A stretch of 64,000 nt of DNA from Blastomussa wellsi (lineage: Eukaryota > Cnidaria > Anthozoa > Scleractinia > Plerogyridae), in contig OX393570.1 of assembly GCA_947652115.1 (NCBI GenBank), forward strand, positions 1,386,006-1,450,005, in the 5' to 3' direction. This document shows positions 12,501 through 23,900 of this stretch, piece after piece; position 1 is the stretch's first letter, and the number at the start of each line of letters is the position of its first letter. The notes under the pieces are model-generated. The model was not told the DNA's origin. It worked only from the letters and a program-made list of their open reading frames with translations, and did no database searches. Both the position numbers and the translations under genes were made by a program.

Positions 12501-15500
12501 TTAGCTTGTACACCACTTGAAAGGCTTGAAAACACTTCCCTTGTGTTCAAAACTGTGAAGGAACGCGGTTGCAAGTCATCCACCAATAAGCGCTATTTTG
12601 AGAAGTATTTTTCACTTTGATTTGAATAGCAAAGTGGAAGAAGATGGTTTGAAAACCAGAAACCCGAGACTTCAGCGAAACCATCTTCTGGTGATAACGT
12701 CTGGCAGAAGCGACAGGAAAAACAGCAGTTCCTAGCAGAGCTACAGCCGTGTAATCAGAATGATGAAGAATTACAACTGCAAATGGCTTTGGAATTGAGC
12801 AAGAAGCAAGCAGAAATAGATGCACAGCAAAGGTGTGTAAGAATTGCCATCACAGCAAACCGAATATAGTTTGACAGATGGTCATTCAGATGGGACTTGG
12901 GTTTGTATCTTTTAAAACGACCAGGACCCATGGATCAGTATATGTGTACGGCGACAAAGATAGAAATAAATTAGACTGAAAAAATAATAATTAATAATTT
13001 CTGATCCAACGATGTTGGGTTCTGTGAAGATAATCCTTTTCCATCGATCTTGTTAAGCAGGTTGTAAAAGTTCTAATGGTATTGGAGAGCTATTTGTTCA
13101 TTTATGGAAGATTTAGACGGCATATTTTGGATTTTTATGTGAACTTCGTCAAGAAATTTGATGTACCCCAAGCAGCTCCTGGCAAAATTAAAACAAAAGG
13201 TCGTAGGACAGACACGGGTTTTAGAAGGCACGTTAAAACTCCAAAACAATTTCAAAATCCCACGCCAGTGATTGTCCCACGACAATGATTTTCTATTAGT
13301 TAAAAGATTTTGGCGTCAGTGAAGGCCGCACATACGCATTATCGTTACTCAGGCCCTTTAAAAATTTCGGTTTGGATCCCTTAAGTTTGGCAAAACGTTG
13401 AATATATTGGGAAATGCCAAAACATAAAAAAATATAAATAAAATTTGTGTCCAAGTAGGACTAATTCTTATTGTCTGTTACTTCTCGTTGTTCTCGACAG
13501 AGAGATCAACATGTTGGAAAAACAAATGGAGGATGCATTTAAGATTGAGACACAACTTCAACAGACCGCTCGCGAGGAGAAGGAGGAGATACAGAGGACA
13601 ACAGCTCCTGTCACGGGTACTGACAGTTTTCCACCTCTAGGGATCCCTGTGGGGTGCGAGTCTACATCACACGAGGGTGAAGACTGGGAGGTTATTTCTG
13701 ACAGTGAATATGAATGTCAAGAGAACGAACGATTGTCAAACTTCTCTGAGGAATATTCTTCTAATGACGACAATGAGGCACCAGAGCAGCTACACAAGAC
13801 CAAGTATAACGGCCTTGATAAAGAACATCCAAGAAACGATTTTACTAGCAGCGGTAAAGATGACATGACAGTACCAAAGTCAGCTGTGCAATTGTCGCAG
13901 CTCTCCAGAGGCCAAGATTCTCAAGCGTTGAATTGGTGTCCATACGGCAAGAACTGTTGTTTGGGGAAGCATTGTATATACTCGCATCCTCGATCTGTAG
14001 ACAACAGGAAGAGCCAAGAATCTGTCGAGAACAGTTCTGACTCTCAGGATCGGTCTGATAATTCCAGCAGCGAGAGCGCTGATAGATGTCATCTTGCTTG
14101 TGACTTTGCAGAAAAGCACATCGCACCTGTTGCGTCTTGTGAAGAGCTCCCTGATGCTCCAGAACTTGGTCGTGCTGAAACTTTTCTCAAATCGATGGAA
14201 AGCAACTCCTCGCATCCTTTACAACCAGAAACGTCTGCGAGCTATCAACAAGAACTTGATGACACTTGTACAGCGCAGCAGCCCAGTTATGCGGGAGAGA
14301 GGGTCGACAGTTCGACCAATGCGGGTGGAACAGGGTTTAGTGTAGGTGCGAATCAGTGGGATCTAGCTTCGGTTAAACTTGAGAATTCAAGCCAGCCTTC
14401 GATGAACGATATAGCTGACCTGGAATCACAATCATCTCTGGAAGACAAGTCTCCATCGAGTCAGGAGAACCCCAAAAGTAGCAATGCTAATGATCGACTG
14501 ATTCATTCAAACGTCCCAGTGATTGGTGACAAAGATGGATCTACTTTCTTGAGTGAGAATTCCGCAGCAAAGGAAGCACCAAGTCTAGACAGAAATGCTA
14601 CGGGTCCAACTGTTTACGTGGTTGCAGATCAGGCACAGTTTCCTTTCGGACTTCCAGCTGCTAGCGCCCTCATGCAGTTAGGTGCTGCCAGACCACCTCG
14701 TGGTAATTTATCGAATGGCGCAAACCTGCTGAATGCGCAGCAATCTTCAACCTTGCCACTTGACTATGCAAGGCAGATACCATCAGCGCTGCCAGCCAAT
14801 CTGATTGCACAAACATTGTCAGCAATTCCTCAGAGTCCTGCACCTGCCGTTACGATTCCTCAAACGTTGCCAGCGACTTCACAAAATTCTGCGAGTCCAT
14901 CGCTTGGAGGAAGTCCGCAAACTCCAGCAGCCACTCCACAGCCAAACACTGCAGCTTCCAGTACATCACCACAAAAGGCAGTTACAAATGGCTTCCCAGC
15001 AATACCAGGTTTCCCTTTCTTTCCAAATGTTTCCCCATTCCTCAACCCGGCGAACGTGGCAGCTAATGCAAGCCTGATGGCAGTTGCTGCTGGTGCAATA
15101 CCCTTTCCAGTCATGCCTGGACCTGCTAACAGTGCGCAAAGTCAGCAAGGGGGAGGGTTCTTAATGAACCAGCCAATGCCACACCCTTACATGAAGACCA
15201 ATCTGACAGGTGGGGTGTCAACGCTGGGTCAGTACTTTCCAATGCAGGCTCAGCCAAATGTTTTACCAGGAATGGCAGTGGATGGGAACGTTCAGGTGCC
15301 ACGCCCGCCTCCCCAGCCACAACCTCAGCCATCGCAAGGAGGGGTAAGCAATGGCACTCACTCCCCAGCTGCCACCGTGCCGCAGTCATTTCCGTTTCCG
15401 TTCATGAACCCTCAAGCGCTTGTTAACATCAACGCGGCAATGGCTCTTGGGATGCCGTATTCGGTGCTTCAAAATGGCTGTCACACTTCTTTGCAATCTG

Positions 15501-16129
15501 GGATGGCTCCTTCACAGGTGCAAGTGAGTGACAAAAACACGGAACAGTACAGCAGAGTAGGACACACGGAGACAAAAACTACGGAGATGAAGCGTGATTC
15601 TGGAGATGAAAGAGGAGGATGTGTTAGCTCTGGTGGTAAAACTCCGTCTTTAAGAAGACCAGCTACAGGTGAGTTTAGGGTTAAATCAATTAAGGAAACT
15701 ACTCTGTATGAAGCGTTTTAACGCTGAGAGAGCCCACGGTTTTCGCAGACGTTCCTTAGCAACATGACGTAACCTGATTTGTCAACGTTCACACTGTTCG
15801 TCTATTATAGGAATAATAGACGGCTGCACGCAGGCTACACTGTTCGCTGAGCATGTTGAGACTGCTAGTGCTCTTTTGTAATTGGGCAATAAGAATCGGA
15901 AATCCACGAAGATTTGCCGAAAAAAATTCGTTGATTATACTTCTCGAATGCTTCAGTAGACTTTCCAGAAACGAAGTTCCCTCCGTAGTAAGTTAGCCGC
16001 GGTTTTGGCAGAGTTTCCATTGATACATGGACAGTTTTTCGCTACAACAGCGTGGCAATGCAGCAGCATTTAATTTTGTCTCTTGCCTTTGCAGTTCCAA
16101 AAGTTATTCAGCAACAAGCTTCCAAGTAA
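3589..16129 (+). CDS. J-domain / UIM / CCCH zinc-finger protein (novel architecture)
   Basis: Predicted 1265-aa protein from 17 exons: 3589-3649, 4999-5051, 5485-5551, 5638-5699, 6359-6398, 6901-6928, 7284-7329, 7804-7839, 8383-8451, 9553-9606, 9893-9952, 10398-10444, 10523-10622, 11361-12029, 12630-12832, 13501-15668, 16095-16129. All junctions are GT-AG and phase closes. Domains: J domain, residues 1-61, with HPD at 35-37 (ALQCHPDK), which in this family stimulates Hsp70 ATPase; an acidic stretch; a small Cys cluster (RCKCSKCG); Lys-rich segments; eight 19-residue repeats (285-436); a ubiquitin-interacting motif near 508-526 (EELQLQMALELSKKQ); a coiled coil; a CCCH finger at 678-694 (C-x5-C-x5-C-x3-H); a long Pro/Ala/Gln/Asn-rich tail. 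I infer a ubiquitin-linked co-chaperone that may bind RNA. The last exon is the weakest part: reading through 15668 instead gives a stop at 15721. Two adjacent genes are possible but disfavoured by phase continuity. Confidence 0.75.
4295..4515. mobile_element. Inverted-repeat element (MITE-like)
   Basis: Near its ends are inverted copies of GGCCGGGCWTAGGTGGGGGA (left near 4311-4330, right near 4483-4503). About 220 bp, in intron 1 of the J-domain gene. No coding capacity; target-site duplication not resolved. Confidence 0.5.
5320..5440 (+). repeat. Truncated SINE copy
   Basis: Matches the body of the tRNA-derived SINE at 22227 (TTGTTGTGTTCTTG, GGAGTAGAAATACTC, GGGCCACTTGGCTCGA). It lacks the tRNA-like head and an internal segment. 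Located in intron 2 of the J-domain gene. Confidence 0.6.
6001..6233. mobile_element. MITE with TTAA target duplication
   Basis: Terminal inverted repeat AGGGGCACAGTCAC (left) against AGTCACAG/AGCTCCT on the right. Flanking TTAA at 5997-6000 and 6234-6237 fits a piggyBac- or Kolobok-type TSD. Related sequences, inverted, occur at about 25796-25990 and 26050-26240 in the ATG4 gene. No ORF. Confidence 0.6.
7920..8105. mobile_element. Short TIR element (MITE)
   Basis: Near-perfect terminal inverted repeats of about 35 bp (GGCCATTCTCTACTTGCACA at the left; its complement ends the element). Total about 186 bp, in an intron of the J-domain gene. TSD not resolved. Confidence 0.75.
9011..9245. mobile_element. 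MITE with ~50-bp TIRs
   Basis: The left end TTACAGTCTTTCCCATAAAA and the right end, read in complement, agree over about 50 bp with few mismatches. 235 bp, in an intron of the J-domain gene. The open frames across it are incidental. Confidence 0.8.
10660..10745 (+). repeat. SINE tail fragment
   Basis: Contains AGTAGAAATACTCG, AAACCAGGATAAGCTCC and TATGCAGACTT, matching the 3' body of the SINE copies at 1-187 and 21587-21745. Confidence 0.65.
10885..11030. mobile_element. Palindromic foldback element
   Basis: Arms of about 52 bp (left 10885-10937, right 10979-11030) are inverted copies (ATATATCAAACACTCGAGAC against its complement). They flank a 41-bp spacer containing CTCCGCTGCGCGTCGTATTT. 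Could form a long hairpin. Intronic in the J-domain gene. Confidence 0.75.
11144..11303. mobile_element. 160-bp MITE with 19-bp perfect TIR
   Basis: ATCATAGGTGACAAATTAC (11144-11162) is the exact reverse complement of 11285-11303. It lies just upstream of the repeat-bearing exon of the J-domain gene. TSD unclear. Confidence 0.8.
11490..11945 (+). repeat. 57-bp coding minisatellite, 8 units
   Basis: Eight tandem units of 57 bp lie inside exon 14 of the J-domain gene. Each encodes a 19-residue unit of the form KPETTRRQDDxTGRLPPYT. Units differ at a few positions (D/G, V/M/A/S, S/P, A/T), so the array has diverged but stayed in frame. The reverse strand is also open, which is expected of a 57-bp (3 x 19) periodic array and does not indicate a gene. 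Confidence 0.9.
12085..12400 (+). repeat. Degenerate (CAGT)n microsatellite
   Basis: About 300 bp dominated by TCAG/CAGT units with frequent substitutions. It lies in the intron that follows the minisatellite exon of the J-domain gene. The open frame over it encodes an artefactual SQSVNQS-type polymer. Confidence 0.85.
13937..13987 (+). other. CCCH zinc-finger coding segment
   Basis: Encodes CPYGKNCCLGKHCIYSH, a C-x5-C-x5-C-x3-H arrangement typical of CCCH fingers, many of which bind RNA. An extra Cys directly follows the second ligand. The finger sits inside the largest exon of the J-domain gene, C-terminal to the UIM and coiled coil. Confidence 0.8.
15791..15846. mobile_element. 36-bp mini-insertion with 10-bp TSD
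   Basis: ACACTGTTCG at 15791-15800 and 15837-15846 flanks a 36-bp insert (15801-15836). The insert carries the same terminal sequence as the Mutator-like element at 41981-43632 (AATAATAGACGGCTGCACGC). Probably a drastically deleted copy. Lies in the last intron of the J-domain gene. Confidence 0.6.
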
Positions 16130-17934
16130 AAGTACCATCCAACATGTTCCTCAGCACTACCCGGAGCCGTTGGGAAAATGACGGAAGAGACAAGGTTGCT
16201 GTGGCACAGCATGCCACAGGACAAGTAAACACTCGAAATAAGATTGTAGAACAAGTTCTTGCCCTAATAACAGCTACGGCTGTGGTTTAAAATTGTTAAA
16301 GACGCTTAGGTTTACGCAAAAATATTGATTTTATATTATGTAAGATTATTTATTGTTGATGTTTAATCAGATCAATCATTTTCTTTCTTTTTTGTAAAAA
16401 AAAGTATATTTTCTAAAGAAGCAAAGCTATTTATGTGAAAGCATACAGAGATTTAGATAGCAAATCAGATGTGTTGTTACATTTATAAGAGTTAGATTAT
16501 ACTGAAGTCACCGGAGACGTATATTTTGTTAAAATCTCAGCGATTTTCGCATTTCTTCAGTTTAGTTTTATAGTTATGGCTTGAACACAAGCAATCTCTA
16601 TTTTCCTGGGAGATGATCCAGCGAGGGTGGGCAAAATAGTCGCGCGAAATTGGGGACGAGGCGGGCTGCGTTTTTGCGCAGTCAATTATTCCAGTTCTCG
16701 CTCAACCACCTGTGAGGGAAATTAGAGAGTGATCTTGGTCAAAGTTGTTTCAGCTAAAAATTATCAGATTTATAAGGCAAAGACTCTATAATAACCGTGG
16801 CAATAGTGGAAATCACTTAGCTAGTCAAGATTCAATAGTAACTTTTCTACAGGGCAAAGGAATTAAAGATTTTAATTGATCATTTAAACTGGTCTTTCGT
16901 TTGTTTCTCGAGAACACGAGCTCCCTTGGAAAAATCTGCAGAGAAACTCGGAATTCGAGTTTTTCAACGTTGGCTTGTGTTAGTAGGCACAGGTCTCTAG
17001 AGTTTGGGAATCTTGGGAAGCTAGTCAGCCTAACCCGAAAATCACTGGGAAGCTAGTCAGTCATCTCCCAAATCATTCTAAGCAGTATATGGCAGTCTGC
17101 GGCCTTTCCCTTCACCAAGGAAACACGGAAAGCCGCAAAACTCTAGAACAAAAATTTATTTTTCAAATCGGCACTCTTAATCCTCACGGTATAAACGAAC
17201 GCTTTTTATTCAACTAATTTATTCCGAAGTTTTCACGTTACCAGGCACCAGCCAATAGCGAAGCTCCATCTTTCTGTATATAAAAAGCACACGACCCACA
17301 ATTCCTTGATTCGCTACGACGAAGGGCTAACGCTCGAAACGTTCTTTACGGTGGCCAATTCACATTATCAACCCAGTTGATAAAACCAAATTATATTGTT
17401 ATACTTCCCACCGACGCAGCACCACCGTTTCTTTAGAAACTTATCCCCTCTATTTATTTGTCACACGAGCCACAGGCCAAGTTCCGGGCGGGATATTCTA
17501 TGGGGGTAGGGTGCAAATTACCTGTTGGGTTAGAAAAGGACGGAAGACAAGAACAAATAAAAGTTGCCCTTCTCCGCTTGCAGAGTCCAGATGGTAGCGA
17601 GAAACTGCTCACGATAACAGGCCCATCATTTTGGCAAAAGGGTCTCTTGCCATATGGTCATCAGCTGGCCCCCACTTCCGCCATCCTCTCTCTGTCCGCT
17701 GTCCACAAAATCTGTTGTTCTGGTATCCCTAATATACAGAATCACCTCCTCTTCCCTTTCAATAACGTATTGCTGTTCATGAATTCTGATACTTTGTATT
17801 CGTTGGGTTGTATGGCCGTTCAGAAGATTGCAATTTTGCCCTTGCGGTGTGGGGTGAGTAACTTGTCTTCACGCCTGAGGTACTGGAAACGAAATGACGA
17901 TGTTTGTAAACTGAGGCGAAGATGAAAAGAAAAC
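16130..17934. other. Intergenic region between J-domain gene and ATG4
   Basis: Begins with the 3' UTR of the J-domain gene. No AATAAA was found close to its stop, so the 3' end is undefined. Includes the repeat copy at 17308-17451. The 155-codon frame at 17458-17925 has no recognisable domain and is not called. Confidence 0.4.
17308..17451 (+). repeat. Copy of hammerhead-like foldback family (single arm)
   Basis: Starts GATTCGCTACGACGAAGGGC and contains CTCGAAACG, GGTGGCCAATTCACATTATC and CAACCCAGTTGATAAAACC. It ends with the complement of the outer part of the 28218-28463 element. No clear TSD. About 480 bp upstream of the ATG4 start codon. Confidence 0.75.
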
Positions 17935-20900
17935 ATGGCGGGCGCCGATATGGATGCTGCTTGTATTACGTACGAAGCGATTTCTTTCGAGCAAGACCTT
18001 TTTCCAAGGACTAAAGAGCCCGTGTGGGTCCTTGGAAAGCAGTACTTTACTGACAGAGGTAAGGACAATTTCAGATTCTCCGCTGATCCCCCGAAAGCGT
18101 TGGATTTATTGCCAGAACACTGCCGAGACAATTTTTTTCCAAAAGTATAAATTAAAATTATATTTCCTTGAGTCTTTTGTCAACGCATTCATGCAAATAT
18201 GTTACAGTTGTTATTATTTAATATTTTTTATTTTCATTTATAAGGTTGGCATTGTTCGAAGTGACAACGGAAGCTTTTGCACTAAAACTCGCAACAAATC
18301 GAAAGGGGATATTTCCGTATAAAAAATGATCCACACAAGTTCTATTTGGGTTGCCTAGCTTATGTTTTAAACCTAGATAATCATTTTCTTGCTTTATTAC
18401 AGTTGTTTAGTTATTAACATTAATGAGTAAAAAGCATTCTTTTTAAATTTAGCACTTTTTCACAAACTGAAGGTTACAAAATTAATTGCATGGCTTGCAT
18501 TTTTGTGAACTGGAAATGTTAAGCACTGATTATTATTAAGAAAAATATTCTTTCAAATTTCCCTACATGAGGTTGTATAATCATACATTTGTTGGCTTTT
18601 CACAGTGCCTGGTGCAGCCTGTACTGACCATCACTGTCTCAAGTTGTAAAGTCTGTTGTTCCAGGCTGCATTCTGTGAACATCCCACATCGAACATGCAT
18701 CAATGTTTTATATGCCAAGGCCGTTTATTGTTCTAACCTAAAATAAGTCATCTCAATGCTAGATGAAATACACTGACTACAAATGAATAATTTCCAGTAA
18801 GCCAAGCCATGCACTTTGTGACACTTTTGAAATCCACACCAAGGCTGCAAATAACAGGTGGCATCAGACAATGGGCAACCAAAATTTGACAATGTCCGGT
18901 CAAATCCCATCTGTGGTCAGATGTAACGTCCATCAAATTTTTCTTTTGCCTTTCATTGCAAACACCAAAGTTTTACGAAGACAACGCATTATCGAGCATG
19001 ACGTCTGACCTCGCTACAGTTTTGTCTTATCAATCTGGTGACTTAGTCAGACACGTCCTTTCACAGGAAAAAATATTTGCATCCCTACACACCGAAGATC
19101 TTCGGCGTAATAGAAAGCAGCCTGGTTGTAGTCCCAATACCACAAAATTATGTTTGCTTCTTCTGTGGTCTTTTTACCATTTTGAACATCCTGGACATAT
19201 AACACTGACTGATACTTGTGTGCCAGGCGTCATGTGTGCCAGGCGTCATTTGGAATTTAGGGTTGAGTATATTGTCCAGGGTCTTCTGTATTGTATTCCT
19301 GAACAAGAAGTGTTTCATCCTGGTTTTACGGAGAAAAACTTCAAAAACCTCCGGGGCCAGGGTAGTCACTTTGAGCACAGGTGGCCCAAGCTCATGAAGC
19401 AATTTATAAAGGTTTGTATGGTAAAAATGGATTTGAAATTATAGACAGATATTGTGATACTTTATAATTTGGTTTTATCAACTGGGTTGATAATGTTTGT
19501 CAATAAAATCAACTTACCTCAATGCCTTGTTGTTTTATCTGTTTTTGTCTCACTTCTCAAGCCAATCCAAAGCCTTTTATTAGGTGAGTTATGGCTGCTA
19601 AGAAGAAGTAAAGGCTGCACAATCTATTTTGGCCTGCCCACTGCTCAAACCCAAAACATGCTCTTTGAAACTGTGCCAACCAGCTCAAATCCTACACAAA
19701 ATTATAGTAGAGGTGTATAATTAAGCACTGCTTTTCGGGTGCAGTTCCAAGTAAAGCCTATCTCCCCTACTGATTGTATGAAGCATTGAATTGGTTTTCA
19801 ATCCTTGTCAGCTAGTCCTCTTGATCTTAGAAACATGCTGTCAGGAGCCCACATTGTACGTTGCACCAAAAAATTGACCCTTAAACTTGGTGAACAGAAT
19901 GCACATTTGTCAACACGTAATCTACTTTGTTCCATCAGCAGCAGCCTTGACAAAAATCTCCCTATGTGACTTTATCAGTTAATTCTTACAATTTATAGAA
20001 TTAAAAAAGTCATTTGCTGGTAACATTATTTAAAAAAATTGTAAACTTTCAACAGCCAGTCTGTTGTGTTCAACAGATAAAAATGAGTGATGAAATGAAA
20101 CATTTCACCCGTCAAAGACAGCAGACTGGCTGTCCGAAGCTTATAATTTTTAATCATTTTATCAATGAACACTTGTTTTTAATTTTATAATGATGAATTG
20201 TGGTATCAGATCTTCTATATTTTTGTGTACTCATGTTTTTTTAAGATTGGACAATGATTTGAGAAGGATGGCCTTAGATGCCTACTAGCACAATGAGATG
20301 TGTGATGATGAATAATTACACATGAGATATTGTTGATCTTGTAAAACCTTTTTAATTTTTCTTCGTTTTGTTTTTATTTTCATTTTAAGATACAGTTAGC
20401 ATTCGTAGGGATATCAGGTCTAGATTGTGGTGCACGTACAGAAAGAATTTCCCAGCAATTGGTGTGTATCGTTTATGATGTTTTTATTTGTACAGTTATC
20501 ACTTATTCTATCAATATATTATTATTTTCAGGATCTTAATCATGTAAATTATATTTAAGTGACTGGGTAGTTGTGTGTGTTGTGTGTATTCAGATGTAAT
20601 GCAACTGTCTTAGAATGAAACAAAAATATGAGAAAAAGGGTTCAGTCATATCTCACAGTGTTTTACCAAAATTTATCTCAAATTGTATTTAGGGCCATTT
20701 GCTAGCAAGAGGCAAGACAAGGCAGTTGTCTTGTCTAGATTTTACTCAAAAACAGTTGAAAATACTTTCAGATGGGAAAATATTCCCCAGTTGAACAATT
20801 TTAATTTTTCCGAAGAAAATCACCTCACTAAAAATGCTGAACTCAGTTGTTCAGAGCTTCTAGATTTCAAAATTTCTTGGGACCTCAGGGCACTTTTCTG

Positions 20901-23900
20901 TAAGCGCTCTAGCTTTAGATAAGGTGGAGTTCATTTTGCCTTAATTTTTTGGCATACATAGCTGGCAGGCTGTAACTTTTGATATCACTGGAATATATAT
21001 CTAAGTGTAGGAACAGAACTGGCAAATGACAAAAATTCGGGAATAATATACCGCTTCCAATACATGGTTCATTTTCTCGTAGGTGGCACAGGTCCAACTG
21101 CTGATAATGGATGGGGTTGTATGCTACGATGTGGACAGATGATATTTGCACAAACTTTGGTCTGCAGGCATCTTGGAAGAGGTTTGCTTTCCATTTATTC
21201 ACAGTGACTGAATGCAGTGACCCATGCAGGTTTGAATCCCAGACCTTACATCATGTGGGTTGAGTTTGTTGTTGGTCCTTGTCCTTGCTCTGAAGGCTTT
21301 TCTCTTGGTTTCCCAATTTTTCTTCCTTCTCAAAACCAGCACAGGTTTGAGGGCCACAAGTTTGTTAGTGATAGGATTGCTGTGCCAACAATACCCCTAA
21401 TTAATGTGTTGTTCCAGAAAATATCCATACCCCTCCCACGGAAGGTTTTTTGGTTTGAAGCCCCTCACCCCTCTGGAAATACCAGTTAATCCCAATACTT
21501 TCCTTTTAAAAATTTGGCTTTTGAGACCCCCCATCCCCTCGGAATTTCCATTGACCTTCCTTGTCCATTGACTTTCCTGTGTTCTTAGGTAAGACACTTT
21601 ACTCTCACAGTGCCTCTCTCCACCCAGGTGTATAAATGGGTACTACATCCAGGGGGGAGTAGAAATACTCTCAGTCGCTTCATGCTAAGGAAACCAGGAT
21701 AAGCTCCGGTTGTATGGGCCACTAGGCTCGACGCAGACTTTGCCTTTTTGCCTTCCTTGGGGTGGGTATGGTTTTTTTTTTTCTGTAACTGCACAATGAA
21801 CAAAGTTCATTATAATTTTGTTTTTCGTTAACATAGCTATTAGATATAAGTTTCATTTTTCTTTTTTACAGATTGGCAATGGGATCCTGACAAAACAAGC
21901 CCTGTTTACATGCAGGTTCGTTAATACATTTTGTGGGTTTCCCCATTCAGTAGAACAAAAATTGTAAGATGTGATCTGCGACAGTGAGTGAATTTATTCT
22001 GTATGGCTTTCAGATTTTACAGAATTTCCTAGACAAGAAGGGCAGTTTATATTCTATTCATCAGATAGGTACGTCTAAGTTATGACAGCACTCAAACCCA
22101 TGTGACCTCCCAGACACCAGTCGGGTGCTCTAACCTGAGTTATGAGAACTCTTGGTGAGCTGAGGTCATATACTAGGTTCATAATTATGTGGCGTGCATC
22201 ATGTATACTGCTATACTATTCCTGTGCATGATGGCCTAATGATTAGTGCGCTGGACTCCGGCAGTTTGGGTTTGAGACCCAACTGGGGTCACTTTGTTGT
22301 GTTCTTGGGCAAGACACTTTACTCTCAGAGTGCCTCTCTTCACCCAGGTGTATGAACAGGTACCCACAAATGTATGCTGGGGAGGCAATTGCGATGGACC
22401 AGCATCCCATCCAGGAGAGAGTAAAACTATTTTCAGTCACTTAATGCTACAGAAACCGGCTGGTAGCTGGTTAATGCTGCTGGTTACTGGCCGTTAGGGT
22501 TAACCCTTTCACTAGGTAAATGCAGCTTGAATGTCACTCACCCAGATCAGTGTTGAGTTCTCTGAAATTTTAGTTTCTAACCCTGATGTAATCCTATTTT
22601 GATTTTTTTGGTATTTTTCAATTAATAATTTTTATTACATATTAAACGGACACTACATCGTCATAAATGCAGTCATGTTTTTATTTTGAATTCTGACCTT
22701 AGCTCAAATGGGTGTATCTGAAGGCAAACAAATAGGGAGCTGGTTTGGACCAAATACAATTGCCCAAGTACTCAAGTATGTTTGTACCATAACTCCTTAA
22801 AATATTAGCTCTTGGTGTTTATTGGTGCTGTGCAGAATGTTTAGTTGTTACTGCTTTCCTTTTGGACTAGAAGCTCTTTAATTTTTGCTTGCCCAGGGCA
22901 GAAGCACGTTTCAGGGGCAGATCCAGGATTTTCTTCCCAGGGGGTGCACCACTAAGGAATGACATACACCACTAATAAACCACATACCTTTTTTTCTTTT
23001 TTCGCAGAGTACTAGCTATATTAGAAAGCCACAGGTCTTCTTAGGGGGCCTTGTGCACCCCCTGTACCCCTTCCCTAGATCTGCCCCTGTGCTTGCCTTG
23101 TTTTACTACCTCTTTATCATTTTGCCAGCAAAAAACATGCCTGCGGTCCCTTCCACTGGGAAAATGAGAATCAAAAGTTAAATGCCTAGCAAAGCAAAAT
23201 ATCTTCTTGCCCCAGAAGATTGGACAGTAAATTTTTCTAAGCGCTGCTACACACCATTCTATGCAAGAATGATGTCAAACATTGTTGTTCAATTCTTTCT
23301 CTTATTTATTTAAAGATAAAAATAATAAACAATTTTTGCTTTGTTCTTTGTCTACAGAAAACTAACTTCTTTTGATGACTGGAGTTCATTGTGTGTGCAT
23401 ATTGCCATGGACAACACAGTTATAATTAATGATATCAGTAGGTTATCATGACGATGAATCAGTAAGTTGTAATTGTCAGTTTCTTTAAGGTATTTAACAG
23501 AAGTCCCTCTCGTCATCTAGAGCACACTTGTACTAGGTAAGGGGCCTTATACTTGATGACGTCATTTAATAATAATTTACTGCCAAGGCTCTTTTACACA
23601 TATTATTTTCAACCCCTGGCTACCTTCGTTCAGTTTTCACATGGGTGTTCTTTTCATCTTTGTTACTTAATTTGGGAATTCATTCATAATAAAATTTACA
23701 AGTTTGCACTTCAAAAGCAAGGCTTGGAGGGGAAACTGATGTGGACATGATGTAGACATGCACAAGGACTATAAATGAGGATGAAATGTGATGAACATCC
23801 TACAAAGTCAAGTATATTAAGCCATCACTGACTGATAAACATCATTCTCATTGTATTATTCCAGGTTTCACATCATTATATAACATAATGTTTTGCGGTA

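Noticed and set aside
17458..17925. 155-codon frame upstream of ATG4
   Set aside because: No recognisable domain; composition looks random and it overlaps the end of a repeat.
18956..19444. 162-codon frame in ATG4 intron 1
   Set aside because: No domain recognised. It may be a transposon remnant, but nothing specific supports that.
22230..22296. tRNA gene
   Set aside because: Box A/B-like sequence is present, but no cloverleaf closes and the sequence continues into a SINE body.
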